Shown here piece after piece: positions 1 to 8,586 of a stretch of 64,000 nucleotides of DNA (positions are counted from its first letter, which is position 1; each line of letters starts with the position of its first letter). The position numbers and the translations under genes were made by a program. The DNA is from DUQW01 sp050953825. GTDB taxonomy: Bacteria > Bacillota_I > Bacilli_A > Acholeplasmatales > Acholeplasmataceae. The DNA lies in assembly GCA_050953825.1 (NCBI GenBank), contig JBMNNF010000013.1:248001-312000 (forward strand), read 5' to 3'. The notes beneath the pieces were generated by a model. The model had not been told where the DNA came from and did no database searches. It saw only the letters and a program-made list of their open reading frames with translations.

Positions 1-206
1 TAGATGAAGAAGATTTCGCATTTGAAGAATTAGATGAAGAAGAAAAACAAGCTTTAATCGAAGAGAAACAATACATTGGCGACGATTTAGATCTACAATC
101 CATTGATGATGATGATTTCGACCTTGATTTAGGTGATATTGATGAAGATGATTATGACGAAGAAGAATATCACGAAATCATGGATGAATACGAAGATATG
201 TATTGA
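1..206 (+). CDS. rpoE: RNA polymerase delta subunit, C-terminal part
   Basis: This is the last 67 codons of a gene that begins before the window; the first complete codon is at position 3 and the stop is TGA at 204-206. The visible peptide is almost all Asp and Glu with scattered Tyr and Leu, and it ends in MDEYEDMY. That is the disordered acidic tail of the RpoE delta subunit, which binds core RNA polymerase and speeds recycling and promoter selectivity in Gram-positive bacteria. The structured N-terminal domain is not visible. The call rests on the acidic tail plus position, since rpoE lies directly before pyrG in Bacillus and relatives. Confidence 0.85.
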   Translation, partial: DEEDFAFEELDEEEKQALIEEKQYIGDDLDLQSIDDDDFDLDLGDIDEDDYDEEEYHEIMDEYEDMY

Positions 207-235
207 TAATTTGATTACATATTGATATAATTATT

Positions 236-266
236 AAGGGCACTGCCTTCCGGTATGCCCTTTTTA
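236..266 (+). terminator. Rho-independent terminator after rpoE
   Basis: A hairpin with arms AAGGGCA (236-242) and TGCCCTT (256-262), and a further inner pairing TGCC/GGTA, is followed by a run of T. It ends the rpoE transcript just before pyrG. Confidence 0.85.
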
Positions 267-290
267 TTTTAGTAATTTATGGAGGAAATT

Positions 291-1877
291 ATGGCTAAAT
301 ATATCTTTGTTACAGGTGGAGTTGTTTCTAGTTTAGGAAAAGGAATTGTAGCGGCATCGATTGGAGTTTTATTAAAGTCAAGAGGACTTAAAGTCACTAT
401 GCAAAAATTTGATCCATATATTAACGTTGACCCGGGATTAATGTCACCACTACAACACGGGGAAGTTTTTGTTACTAAAGATGGAGCAGAAACTGATTTA
501 GATTTGGGACATTATGAACGTTTTATTGATGAAAACTTAACTAAATATTCATCAGTATCTAGTGGTCGAGTTTATAAAGCGGTAATTGATAATGAAAGAC
601 GCGGTAAATATATGGGAAAAACAGTTCAAGTAATTCCACATATTACCGATGAAATAAAAAGATTATTGAAACGGGCAGCAACAAATACGAAATCAGATAT
701 CGTCATTGTTGAAGTTGGAGGAACAGTAGGGGATATTGAGTCACTTCCTTTTTTAGAGGCAATTAGACAAGCCAGAAGAGAATTTGGTGAGGAAAATACC
801 TTTTATATCCATGCGACATTAGTTCCGTATTTAAGAGCGGCTGGTGAATTGAAAACGAAACCAACCCAACACAGTGTCAAAGAGTTGAAATCTTTAGGGA
901 TTCAACCAGATATGTTAGTGTTAAGATCAGAAGAACCAATTGAAAATGAAAATATCGAAAAAATATCACTATTTACCGATATTAACCCCGAAGCCATTTT
1001 TCAATCTTATGATGTGCCAATTGTTTATGAAATTATGTTAAATCTTCAAAAACAAAAGATTGATGATTTAATTTTAAATCATTTCCAAATTGAAGGGATG
1101 AAACCAGCTGAACTTTCTAAATGGGAAGAATTAATTAAACAAATTAAAGAAGCAAAAGATGAAGTTAAAGTAGCAATTGTTGGAAAATACGTTTCACTTC
1201 ATGATGCCTATATTTCAGTTATTGAATCATTAAAGCACGCAGGTTGGAATCAAAAGAAACGTGTTAAAATAACTTGGGTTGATTCTGAAAAAACTTCAAA
1301 AGAAACAATTGAAGAAAAACTAAAAGGTGTTGATGGTATTTTAATTCCAGGAGGCTTTGGTCAAAGAGGAATTGATGGTAAAATTTGGGCCTTAGAATAT
1401 GGTAGAACCCATTTAGTTCCAACGTTAGGGATTTGCTTCGGGATGCAGTTAGCAGCGTTAGAATTCGCTAAAAACGTCTTAAAACTTGAAGGGGTTTGTT
1501 CGGATGAATTTGATGGTTGTAATGGTGCGAATAATATAATTCGCAAAAATTATAACGGTCAATTTAAACTAGGAGAATATGCTACTCATTTTAAAGAGGG
1601 TAGTAAAATTAGTGAAATTTATGGCACCACTCAAACAAGAGAACGTCACCGTCACCGTTATCAGTTTAACCAGAAATATGTCGAAGCGTTTGAAAAACAC
1701 GGCATGATGGTTACTGGATTTAACCGTAGAATTAAAGCGGTTGACGTTTTAGAGTTAACCGATCATCCTTGGTATATTCATGTTCAATATCATCCTGAAT
1801 ACATTTCACGACCATTAAAACCACATCCATTATTTATTGGATTTGTCAAAGCTTGTGTTAAAAACCAATCAAAATAA
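291..1877 (+). CDS. pyrG: CTP synthase (glutamine-hydrolysing)
   Basis: Makes CTP from UTP, ATP and glutamine, the last step of pyrimidine nucleotide synthesis, in the cytosol. The 528-residue product has the usual family length. The N-terminal amidoligase domain opens with VTGGVVSSLGKG and holds GGTVGDIES. The C-terminal class I glutamine amidotransferase domain (from about residue 290) shows the oxyanion loop GGFGQRG, the nucleophile in LGICFGMQ and the HPEY motif. An ATG at 279 lies inside the Shine-Dalgarno GGAGG (281-285), so I place the start at ATG 291, which gives MAKYIFVTGG as in other PyrG proteins. It sits between rpoE and fba, a common Firmicutes order. Confidence 0.98.
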   Translation: MAKYIFVTGGVVSSLGKGIVAASIGVLLKSRGLKVTMQKFDPYINVDPGLMSPLQHGEVFVTKDGAETDLDLGHYERFIDENLTKYSSVSSGRVYKAVIDNERRGKYMGKTVQVIPHITDEIKRLLKRAATNTKSDIVIVEVGGTVGDIESLPFLEAIRQARREFGEENTFYIHATLVPYLRAAGELKTKPTQHSVKELKSLGIQPDMLVLRSEEPIENENIEKISLFTDINPEAIFQSYDVPIVYEIMLNLQKQKIDDLILNHFQIEGMKPAELSKWEELIKQIKEAKDEVKVAIVGKYVSLHDAYISVIESLKHAGWNQKKRVKITWVDSEKTSKETIEEKLKGVDGILIPGGFGQRGIDGKIWALEYGRTHLVPTLGICFGMQLAALEFAKNVLKLEGVCSDEFDGCNGANNIIRKNYNGQFKLGEYATHFKEGSKISEIYGTTQTRERHRHRYQFNQKYVEAFEKHGMMVTGFNRRIKAVDVLELTDHPWYIHVQYHPEYISRPLKPHPLFIGFVKACVKNQSK

Positions 1878-1904
1878 AAATAATCATAGAGACAATAAAA
1901 GTAG

Positions 1905-1928
1905 TATAATATAATTAAAGGAGAGGTG
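1905..1928 (+). promoter_or_regulatory. Putative -10 box and SD for fba
   Basis: TATAAT at 1905-1910 lies in the 58-base gap after pyrG, with a strong SD (GGAGAGGTG, 1920-1928) just after it. No good -35 is seen at the expected distance, so this is a tentative promoter for fba. Confidence 0.4.
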
Positions 1929-1935
1929 TTTTATT

Positions 1936-2799
1936 ATGTTAGTATCAGCAAGAGATATGTTAAAAAAGGCGCATAAGGAAGGTTATGCGGTTGCTCAAAT
2001 TAATATTAATAATTTAGAGTGGACAAAATTAGTTTTACAAGTAGCAGAAGAATTAAAATCACCAGTTATTTTAGGTGTTTCTGAAGGTGCTGCTAGATAT
2101 ATGGGTGGATTTAGAACAGTAATGGCAATGGTTAGAGAACTACATGATCATTTTAAAGTTACAGTTCCAGTTGCTGTTCACTTAGACCATGGTACATATG
2201 AAGGAGCTTTAGCAGCATTAGAAGCTGGCTTTACCTCAATTATGTATGATGGATCAAGTTTACCATTTGAAGAAAACATTAAGAAAACTATAGAAATCGT
2301 TAAATTATGCCACGCTAAAGGAGTCTCAGTTGAAGCTGAAGTTGGTTCCATTGGCGGTGAAGAAGACGGAGTTATTGGTGAAGGTGAACTTGCCGATTTA
2401 GAAGAATCACGTCGTATGGCTGAAACCGGAATTGATATGTTTGCAGCTGGTATTGGTAATATCCACGGACCATATCCAGCTAATTGGAAAGGGTTAAACT
2501 TTGAAAGATTAAGAGAAATCCAAGAAGTAACTAAAGGAATCCCACTAGTATTACATGGTGGCACTGGGATCCCAGGTGATATGATTAAAAAATCAGTCGC
2601 GCTAGGAGTCTCAAAAATTAATGTTAATACTGAATTACAACAAGCGTTTGCGGCCGCAACTAGAAAATATATTGAAGACGAAAAAGACTTACAACCAAAA
2701 GGATATGACCCAAGAAAACTATTAAAACCTGGTACTGAAGCGGCAGCTCAAGTAGTTAGAGATAAATTTACTTTATTTGGTTCAGTTAATAAAGCCTAA
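1936..2799 (+). CDS. fba: Fructose-bisphosphate aldolase, class II
   Basis: Reversibly cleaves fructose 1,6-bisphosphate into dihydroxyacetone phosphate and glyceraldehyde 3-phosphate in glycolysis. The 287-residue product has the size of the short class II (zinc) aldolases. Visible landmarks are HLDHG (catalytic Asp and a zinc His, about residues 80-84), EAEVGSIGGEEDG, the zinc His in the NIHGPY stretch, and VLHGGTGIP with its zinc His and phosphate-binding Gly loop. The ATG at 1936 follows an AGGAGAGGTG SD. Its stop overlaps the next start by one base (TAATG), so the two are probably cotranscribed. Confidence 0.97.
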   Translation: MLVSARDMLKKAHKEGYAVAQININNLEWTKLVLQVAEELKSPVILGVSEGAARYMGGFRTVMAMVRELHDHFKVTVPVAVHLDHGTYEGALAALEAGFTSIMYDGSSLPFEENIKKTIEIVKLCHAKGVSVEAEVGSIGGEEDGVIGEGELADLEESRRMAETGIDMFAAGIGNIHGPYPANWKGLNFERLREIQEVTKGIPLVLHGGTGIPGDMIKKSVALGVSKINVNTELQQAFAAATRKYIEDEKDLQPKGYDPRKLLKPGTEAAAQVVRDKFTLFGSVNKA

Positions 2800-3356
2800 T
2801 GAAAATTGAAGACGAATTAATCTACACTCAATACGCCAACTGGCGGCTTGAACACGATGAGTTAATTACTTTTGTAGAAAAGTCAAAAACTTCAATTAAA
2901 AATACTTTCGAACACGTATTACCGGTAGTCGAATATCTTTATAATGAATTAATCGATAATGAAGAATACGGTGAAGAAGAAGACGGTATTTTTCAATTTG
3001 GATTTCAATATCTAGTTTTCAAATATAACGAAATTAAATATATTTTAGACCATTTTTGTAAAGGTGATTATGAAAAATTAGAATCACTCGCTAAAACAAT
3101 TAATTTATTATTTCATGTTTTAGAATTTGAACAAGCTTTACTTGAAAACGAATCAGCTAACGCTGATGATATTGATAAAATTATTGATTTAGAAAAAGAA
3201 ATTGAATATTATCTAGAACGTTGTGAAAATGCTCCAGAAGAATTGTTTAAAAGGGTTGATGAAAAATCAAATGATATCTTTGTCAAAGGAGATTATGAAT
3301 TTGAGTCAATTGAATCAATCTTTGCGAGTATTGCTGTAAGTTTAGAAATCGATTAA
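2799..3356 (+). CDS. Hypothetical acidic protein
   Basis: I do not recognise this 185-residue protein. It is strongly acidic and appears mainly helical, with no signal peptide, membrane segment or cysteine cluster; the segment around residues 55-65 is a run of Glu and Asp. Its ATG overlaps the fba stop by one base, which implies coupled translation with aldolase, and a strong terminator follows. Codon use matches its neighbours. A role tied to glycolysis would be a guess from position only. Confidence 0.8.
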   Translation: MKIEDELIYTQYANWRLEHDELITFVEKSKTSIKNTFEHVLPVVEYLYNELIDNEEYGEEEDGIFQFGFQYLVFKYNEIKYILDHFCKGDYEKLESLAKTINLLFHVLEFEQALLENESANADDIDKIIDLEKEIEYYLERCENAPEELFKRVDEKSNDIFVKGDYEFESIESIFASIAVSLEID

Positions 3357-3358
3357 AA

Positions 3359-3385
3359 GAAGAGGCGCAAGCCTCTTTTTTTTTT
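3359..3385 (+). terminator. Terminator after the fba operon
   Basis: Arms AGAGGC and GCCTCT around the tetraloop GCAA, followed by ten T. It closes the pyrG-fba-hypothetical stretch, facing the minus-strand ABC genes. Confidence 0.93.
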
Positions 3386-3449
3386 CGAGATAATTATGTC
3401 AATTAATAAATTTCACATGAGGTGTTTTTTGTTGAATAGTAAATTGTAA

Positions 3450-5642
3450 TTATTCTTCTCTTAAGGCATCAACCGGATTTTTCTTAGCAGCCATTCTTGA
3501 CGGTACTAAACCAGCAATATAAGCGACTGATATACTAATCATTAACATTAAGATATCGATTATTGGTAAAACTTTAACAATTCTTCTCATTTTAGCATAA
3601 TTTTCTAATATAGCATTAATTGGAATACTTAAAATGTGGGCCGTAATAATGCCTAAGATTCCTGAGATAATCCCAATAATAATATTTTCACTATTAAAGA
3701 TTCTTGAAATATCTTTTTTTCTCGCTCCTAAGGAGCGTAAAATACCAATTTCTTTCGTTCGTTCTACAACAGAAGTATAAGTAATAATTGAGACCATAAC
3801 TGATGAAACGATAACACTAATTAAAGAAAAGCCAATTAATCCAAGAGCGGCAGCGTTAAGAGCGGTTTTCGAGATGGTTTGTAGTGTAGCTGATTCGTCA
3901 TTATATTTAATGTGGTTAGGATGATTTTCATCAAAACCATTGATAATATTGTAGTTAGCCAAATATTGTTTAATATCTTCCTTAGCGTCCATATTAGCTG
4001 GATAAATATTGATAAAATCGGTTGATAATATAACGTCGTCATAGTTATTTTCAAGATAATCAATTAATTCTTTTTGATAGGCAATTCCTTCAACGAATAG
4101 TGGAGAAATTCCGGTATCCTTGATTCTCACGATACCTGTGATTTTTAGTTTTATTGCATCGTTATAAACTATATCTTTGGGATTGGTTGAACCAAGTTGT
4201 AAGATAATTTCCGTACCAATAATTTTATCAAAAGATAGGTCTTCATTAACTATATATTCAATTCCAAGTTTAGTTAATAGGTAAGCGGAAATTTCGTTAT
4301 ACTTATTTATCACCATAACAACACCAAAGGTTTTATTATTAGGATCATAGGCGGTTTCTGGTCTTTCTCCGTAGATAAAATCATAGGCAATATCAAAGAT
4401 ATCGCCTTCAGGAATTAAGTGAGTCCATAAGTATGGTTGATTCATAAAGATGGTACTAGCCCCAATATTTTGATCAAACATCGTATATGTTATTTTGCCA
4501 TCAGAATCAGTGGAATAACTATAGATCGTCCATTTTAGTTTAGGACGAAAGACAATACCAGAAAATTTTTCTGGATTAGTATTGTAGTAATCTAAAACAT
4601 AGTTATTAAAATTTTCGGTAATGATGTTTTCTGATTTTGGAACTTCCTCGACTACCGGATTGTTATTAGGTAATTCAGGAATTGGAATTTGTTGGCTATA
4701 AGCCACATCATAATTACTAGAAATATTGATTGGGTAATGTCCTAAAACTTCATTTTCAAACCGTTTAATTTCTTTATGGGTTCCAATTGATAAAGCTAAA
4801 GTGAGTGAAATTCCAATAATTCCAATGGCAGAAGCGAATGCGGTGGCCAGTGTTCTACCCACTTTATATCTTAAGTTTTTTAAGGCGGAAATAAATGATG
4901 ATTTAAAGGAAATAAAAGTCTTTTTTAAATTAAGAACTTTTTTCTCTTCTTTCTTTTTCGAAGAGTGATAAGGATTAGAATCAGAGATTAACTTCCCATC
5001 GCTTAACCTAATAATTCTAGTAGCATATTTTTGAGCGAGTTCTTCATCATGAGTTACCATAATTACTAGTTTTCCTTGTGAAACTTCAGCAATTAGATCC
5101 ATTATTTGAATTGCCGTTTCTGAATCTACTGAACCGGTTGGTTCATCAGCTAAAATAATATCAGGATTATTAGCAATTGCCCTAATTACGGCAATTCTTT
5201 GACCTTGACCGACAGATAGTTCGTTTGGTTTTTTATAAGCGTGATCTATGAGATTGATTTTATTTAACAAGTCTAGTGCTTTATTTTTTCGTGTCGTCGC
5301 ATTAACACCACTTAATGACATTCCCATTTCCACATTTTCTAAAATGTTTAAATGGCGAATTAGGTTATGAGTTTGAAAAATAAATCCAATTGAATGATTG
5401 CGATATTGATCAAGTTCAACATCACTAAAAGAAGACAGAGGATTACCGAATAAACTAATCTCTCCTGAATCAGGTTTATCAAGAGCACCAATTAAATTTA
5501 AAAAGGTTGATTTTCCACAGCCAGACGGACCTAAAACACAAACAAATTCCGTTTGTCTAAATTTAATTGATATGTCATCAATCGCTTTAGTTATCAAATT
5601 TTCAACACCAAAAGTTTTCTTTAGGTTGTTAATTTTTAACAA
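3450..5642 (-). CDS. MacB-like ABC transporter, fused ATPase and FtsX-type permease (second of pair)
   Basis: A 730-residue fusion. Residues about 1-225 are an ABC ATPase of the LolD/MacB class, with Walker A GPSGCGKST, Walker B IILADEPTG and the H-loop in MVTHDEE. A membrane helix follows near 260-285, then a large extracytoplasmic domain (about 290-595), then three C-terminal helices of the FtsX family (about 605-635, 660-690, 695-720). Such proteins usually work mechanically across the membrane, moving lipoproteins, peptides or toxins, and do not take up small solutes. The signature reads LSVGQ where LSGGQ is usual. The start is TTG at 5640-5642 after a GAGGA SD. It lies 26 bases downstream of a paralogue, so the two probably form a heterodimer. 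Confidence 0.88.
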   Translation of the reverse strand: MLKINNLKKTFGVENLITKAIDDISIKFRQTEFVCVLGPSGCGKSTFLNLIGALDKPDSGEISLFGNPLSSFSDVELDQYRNHSIGFIFQTHNLIRHLNILENVEMGMSLSGVNATTRKNKALDLLNKINLIDHAYKKPNELSVGQGQRIAVIRAIANNPDIILADEPTGSVDSETAIQIMDLIAEVSQGKLVIMVTHDEELAQKYATRIIRLSDGKLISDSNPYHSSKKKEEKKVLNLKKTFISFKSSFISALKNLRYKVGRTLATAFASAIGIIGISLTLALSIGTHKEIKRFENEVLGHYPINISSNYDVAYSQQIPIPELPNNNPVVEEVPKSENIITENFNNYVLDYYNTNPEKFSGIVFRPKLKWTIYSYSTDSDGKITYTMFDQNIGASTIFMNQPYLWTHLIPEGDIFDIAYDFIYGERPETAYDPNNKTFGVVMVINKYNEISAYLLTKLGIEYIVNEDLSFDKIIGTEIILQLGSTNPKDIVYNDAIKLKITGIVRIKDTGISPLFVEGIAYQKELIDYLENNYDDVILSTDFINIYPANMDAKEDIKQYLANYNIINGFDENHPNHIKYNDESATLQTISKTALNAAALGLIGFSLISVIVSSVMVSIITYTSVVERTKEIGILRSLGARKKDISRIFNSENIIIGIISGILGIITAHILSIPINAILENYAKMRRIVKVLPIIDILMLMISISVAYIAGLVPSRMAAKKNPVDALREE

Positions 5643-5668
5643 AATAAATCCTCATTTCTTTATGATAA

Positions 5669-7885
5669 TTATTCAACTCGTAATGATTCAACTGGATTTT
5701 TATTAGTCGCAATTCTTGATGGATATAATCCGGCACTAAAAGTTAATAATAAACTAAATCCGATTAAAATTAAACTATGCCATAAATTAACTTTAGCTAG
5801 TTGGGTAATACTATAATAATTTTTAGCAATAAAATTAATCGGGATCGTTAATAAAAGTGAAGTCACAACGGCGATTAATCCGGCAGTGAGTCCAATAAAT
5901 AAATTTTCACCACTGAAAATTCGAAAGACATCGACTTTTCTAGCGCCGATAGCTCTTAAGATGCCAATTTCTTTCGTTCTTTCAACAACCGAAGTAAAGG
6001 TGATTGTCGCAATCATCACTGATGATACACCTAAACTAACTGAAGAGAAAACAATTAATCCGATCATAATAATATCAATAATTCGTTCGATATGTTTAAT
6101 ATAAAATGATGAGCGGTCAAAATATTCAACTTTTTTGGATTCTGGTGGTAATGATTGGTTATATAAATCTAAGTGATTAGCAATTTCCTCTTTTGATTTA
6201 AAATCAGCTGCATAAATATGAATATAATCATAATCATTAGACGAAACAGTTTCTGGATAATTTTTCGAAAGGTAATCAACAAGGTCACTAGTATAGCCAA
6301 TACCATGGTCAAACAAGTAAAGATAATCGCTACTTGTTTTTCGTTTAATGATTCCAGAAACTTTTAGTTTAATCGCTTCATCTCGCGTGAAATTAGTAAA
6401 GTAAGTTGCACCAGGCCATAGTAGAAGTTCTAGTCCGATAAAACTTTCAAGAGGGATATTATTTTGCTCATTTGGATCATATCCCAGAGCGGTTAGAGTC
6501 CACGCAGAAATTCGATTATATTGATTAACAACTAAAACTACGCCAAGTGTCTTGTTGTCTAAATCATTGATGGTTGCTGGTTCGTCTCCAACAACATATT
6601 CATACATCTCATCAAATATTTCGCCTTCAGGCAATAATGTGGCTAAGCGCGATGGTTGATCGTTAATATGAGTTGGATTGCCATCGTCATAACAAAAACG
6701 ACTATGATTATTATCAATATTATCAGTAGTTTCGTAATAGATTGAATAGGTCATTTTTGGTTTAACAGTTAATCCGACAATTTTTGACGGATTCTTTTCA
6801 TAATAATCATTAATATAGTTAAGATAGTCATCGGTAATATGATTAAATTTTGTGGGATCATCTTCAACTGTCCACCTTTTTTCAACAGGGATAACAGCGT
6901 TTTTCTCAATAAAAGCCTCTTTAGTAAAATCTTCAATATAGATTAATTTTTCTTGTTGATAAGAGTTATAAGAAATATTAATTGGATAATTACCAATGAT
7001 TTTCGTTTGAAGCTTGATTATTTCCTGTTTAATACCGCCTGATAAAGCCAAGATTAAGGCAATTCCAAGTAATCCAATTGATGTTGCGAAAGCCATTAAG
7101 ATTGATCTTCCGGGCTTAGTTTTTAAGTTTTTAAAGGACATCATTAAAGAAGTTAAAAAAGACATAAAATTCTTTTTAACTTCATATGGTTTTAATAAGT
7201 TATCACTAAAATAGGGATTGGAATCAGATACTATCATCCCATCATGTAATTTTACAATTCGTGTGGCATAGTTTTTTACAAGCTCAGGGTTATGAGTTAC
7301 CATGATAACTAGTTTATCTTTTCCAAATTCTTTAATTAAGTCTAAAATTTCAATAGCCGTCTTTGAATCAACCGCACCGGTTGGTTCATCGGCTAGGATA
7401 ATATCAGGATCATTAACTAAGGCTCTCGCAATCGCTACTCTCTGGCTTTGACCAACTGATAGTTCATTTGGTTTTTTATGTAAATGTGGGGTTAAACCCA
7501 CTTTATCTAATAAATCTAGAGCTTTTTTACGGCTTTCTTTTTTATTTTTACCACCTAAAATCATTCCCATTTCTACGTTTTCAACAATACTTAAATGTTG
7601 AATTAAGTTATGGGTTTGGAAAATATAACCAATTGAGTGATTACGATATTTATCAAGTTGTTTATTACTAAAATCTTTTAAGTAATTTCCATTTAAACTA
7701 ACTAAACCAGTATCAGGTGTATCAAGGGCACCAATCATATTTAAAAGAGTGGTTTTTCCACATCCTGAAGGCCCTAACACGCCAACAAATTCTCTTTGCC
7801 TAAATTCAATAGATAGATTATCAAGGGCTTTAGTAACAAATTTGCCTACGGTATAGGTTTTAGTTAGGTTATCAATTTTTAGCAT
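5669..7885 (-). CDS. MacB-like ABC transporter, fused ATPase and FtsX-type permease (first of pair)
   Basis: A 738-residue paralogue of the gene just downstream, with the same layout: N-terminal ATPase (Walker A GPSGCGKTT, signature LSVGQ, Walker B IILADEPTG), one helix near 260-285, a long extracytoplasmic domain, and three C-terminal helices with the FtsX-type segment SVVERTKEIGILRAIGARK. An upstream in-frame GTG (7892-7894) lies within the AAAGGTG SD, so ATG 7885 (MLKIDNL) is the better start. Two such fusions in tandem suggest one complex with two unlike halves. The substrate is unknown; export of antimicrobial peptides or lipoproteins is possible. Confidence 0.88.
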   Translation of the reverse strand: MLKIDNLTKTYTVGKFVTKALDNLSIEFRQREFVGVLGPSGCGKTTLLNMIGALDTPDTGLVSLNGNYLKDFSNKQLDKYRNHSIGYIFQTHNLIQHLSIVENVEMGMILGGKNKKESRKKALDLLDKVGLTPHLHKKPNELSVGQSQRVAIARALVNDPDIILADEPTGAVDSKTAIEILDLIKEFGKDKLVIMVTHNPELVKNYATRIVKLHDGMIVSDSNPYFSDNLLKPYEVKKNFMSFLTSLMMSFKNLKTKPGRSILMAFATSIGLLGIALILALSGGIKQEIIKLQTKIIGNYPINISYNSYQQEKLIYIEDFTKEAFIEKNAVIPVEKRWTVEDDPTKFNHITDDYLNYINDYYEKNPSKIVGLTVKPKMTYSIYYETTDNIDNNHSRFCYDDGNPTHINDQPSRLATLLPEGEIFDEMYEYVVGDEPATINDLDNKTLGVVLVVNQYNRISAWTLTALGYDPNEQNNIPLESFIGLELLLWPGATYFTNFTRDEAIKLKVSGIIKRKTSSDYLYLFDHGIGYTSDLVDYLSKNYPETVSSNDYDYIHIYAADFKSKEEIANHLDLYNQSLPPESKKVEYFDRSSFYIKHIERIIDIIMIGLIVFSSVSLGVSSVMIATITFTSVVERTKEIGILRAIGARKVDVFRIFSGENLFIGLTAGLIAVVTSLLLTIPINFIAKNYYSITQLAKVNLWHSLILIGFSLLLTFSAGLYPSRIATNKNPVESLRVE

Positions 7886-7983
7886 AATGAACACCTTTTC
7901 TATCGTTAATATCTATAACAATTTTAACATATCATTACTGTTTTATAAAGTGAATAATGAATAGTTTTGTCAGCTTCTAATAA

Positions 7984-8021
7984 CAAAAAAACACTTTCGC
8001 ATTATTTAATCCGAAAGTGTT
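7984..8021 (-). terminator. Terminator of the small membrane protein gene
   Basis: Arms AACACTTTCG (7990-7999) and CGAAAGTGTT (8012-8021). On the minus strand the hairpin is followed by a run of seven T. It ends the gene at 8048-8494. Confidence 0.88.
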
Positions 8022-8047
8022 AAAAAATATATTTATTTTGTCAGTAA

Positions 8048-8494
8048 TTATTTAACGTTTAAAACTGCTAGAACGCCGTTGATTAAAAAGGCAACTAATG
8101 AAAAGACTCCAGCTAAGATTAAACTTACACCCGCTTGTACGTTATCACCGTGAGATGAAGGAACTAAAAAGAATAAAACTCCAGCGACTAATAATGATGC
8201 AGCCCCAATTAAGAATCTTAATTTTTTAGGAACCATCGGTAGAAGTGGAATTACCCCACCAGCAATTAATAAAACGAATGCAATAATACCGACAACACTA
8301 GCCTCTAAAATACCAAATGTTCCAAACACCGTTTCTTGTGTAGCTCCAAAAATCGCTTGGAATCCAGTAGCGAATGTATATGGATCACCAATAAGCATTT
8401 TAACTTTTAATGCTGGTTCAACCAATAACATAACCACAGCTAATGCTACAAATAATAAGGCAGCTAATACTCCAAATTTTTTAAATGATTTCAT
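8048..8494 (-). CDS. Small four-helix membrane protein, unknown
   Basis: A 148-residue hydrophobic protein with about four membrane segments (near 8-26, 65-88, 95-112, 122-145) and no recognised motif. An in-frame TTG at 8501-8503 sits only one base from the SD GGAGG; ATG 8494 has the better distance and gives MKSFKKFG. It has its own terminator. No function can be assigned. Confidence 0.75.
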   Translation of the reverse strand: MKSFKKFGVLAALLFVALAVVMLLVEPALKVKMLIGDPYTFATGFQAIFGATQETVFGTFGILEASVVGIIAFVLLIAGGVIPLLPMVPKKLRFLIGAASLLVAGVLFFLVPSSHGDNVQAGVSLILAGVFSLVAFLINGVLAVLNVK

Positions 8495-8586
8495 AATAAT
8501 CAATCCTCCTCTACATAATATTATAATATGATTTATAATGAAACATCATTTCAAATTAAATATGATTGTAAATTTGTATTAAAGGT

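Noticed and set aside
2178..2564. 128-codon minus-strand open frame
   Set aside because: Lies wholly within fba, whose motifs are intact; no SD and no family resemblance.
7895..8047. Possible tRNA or small RNA in the gap before the ABC operon
   Set aside because: Only a terminator hairpin is visible; no cloverleaf or conserved RNA motif.
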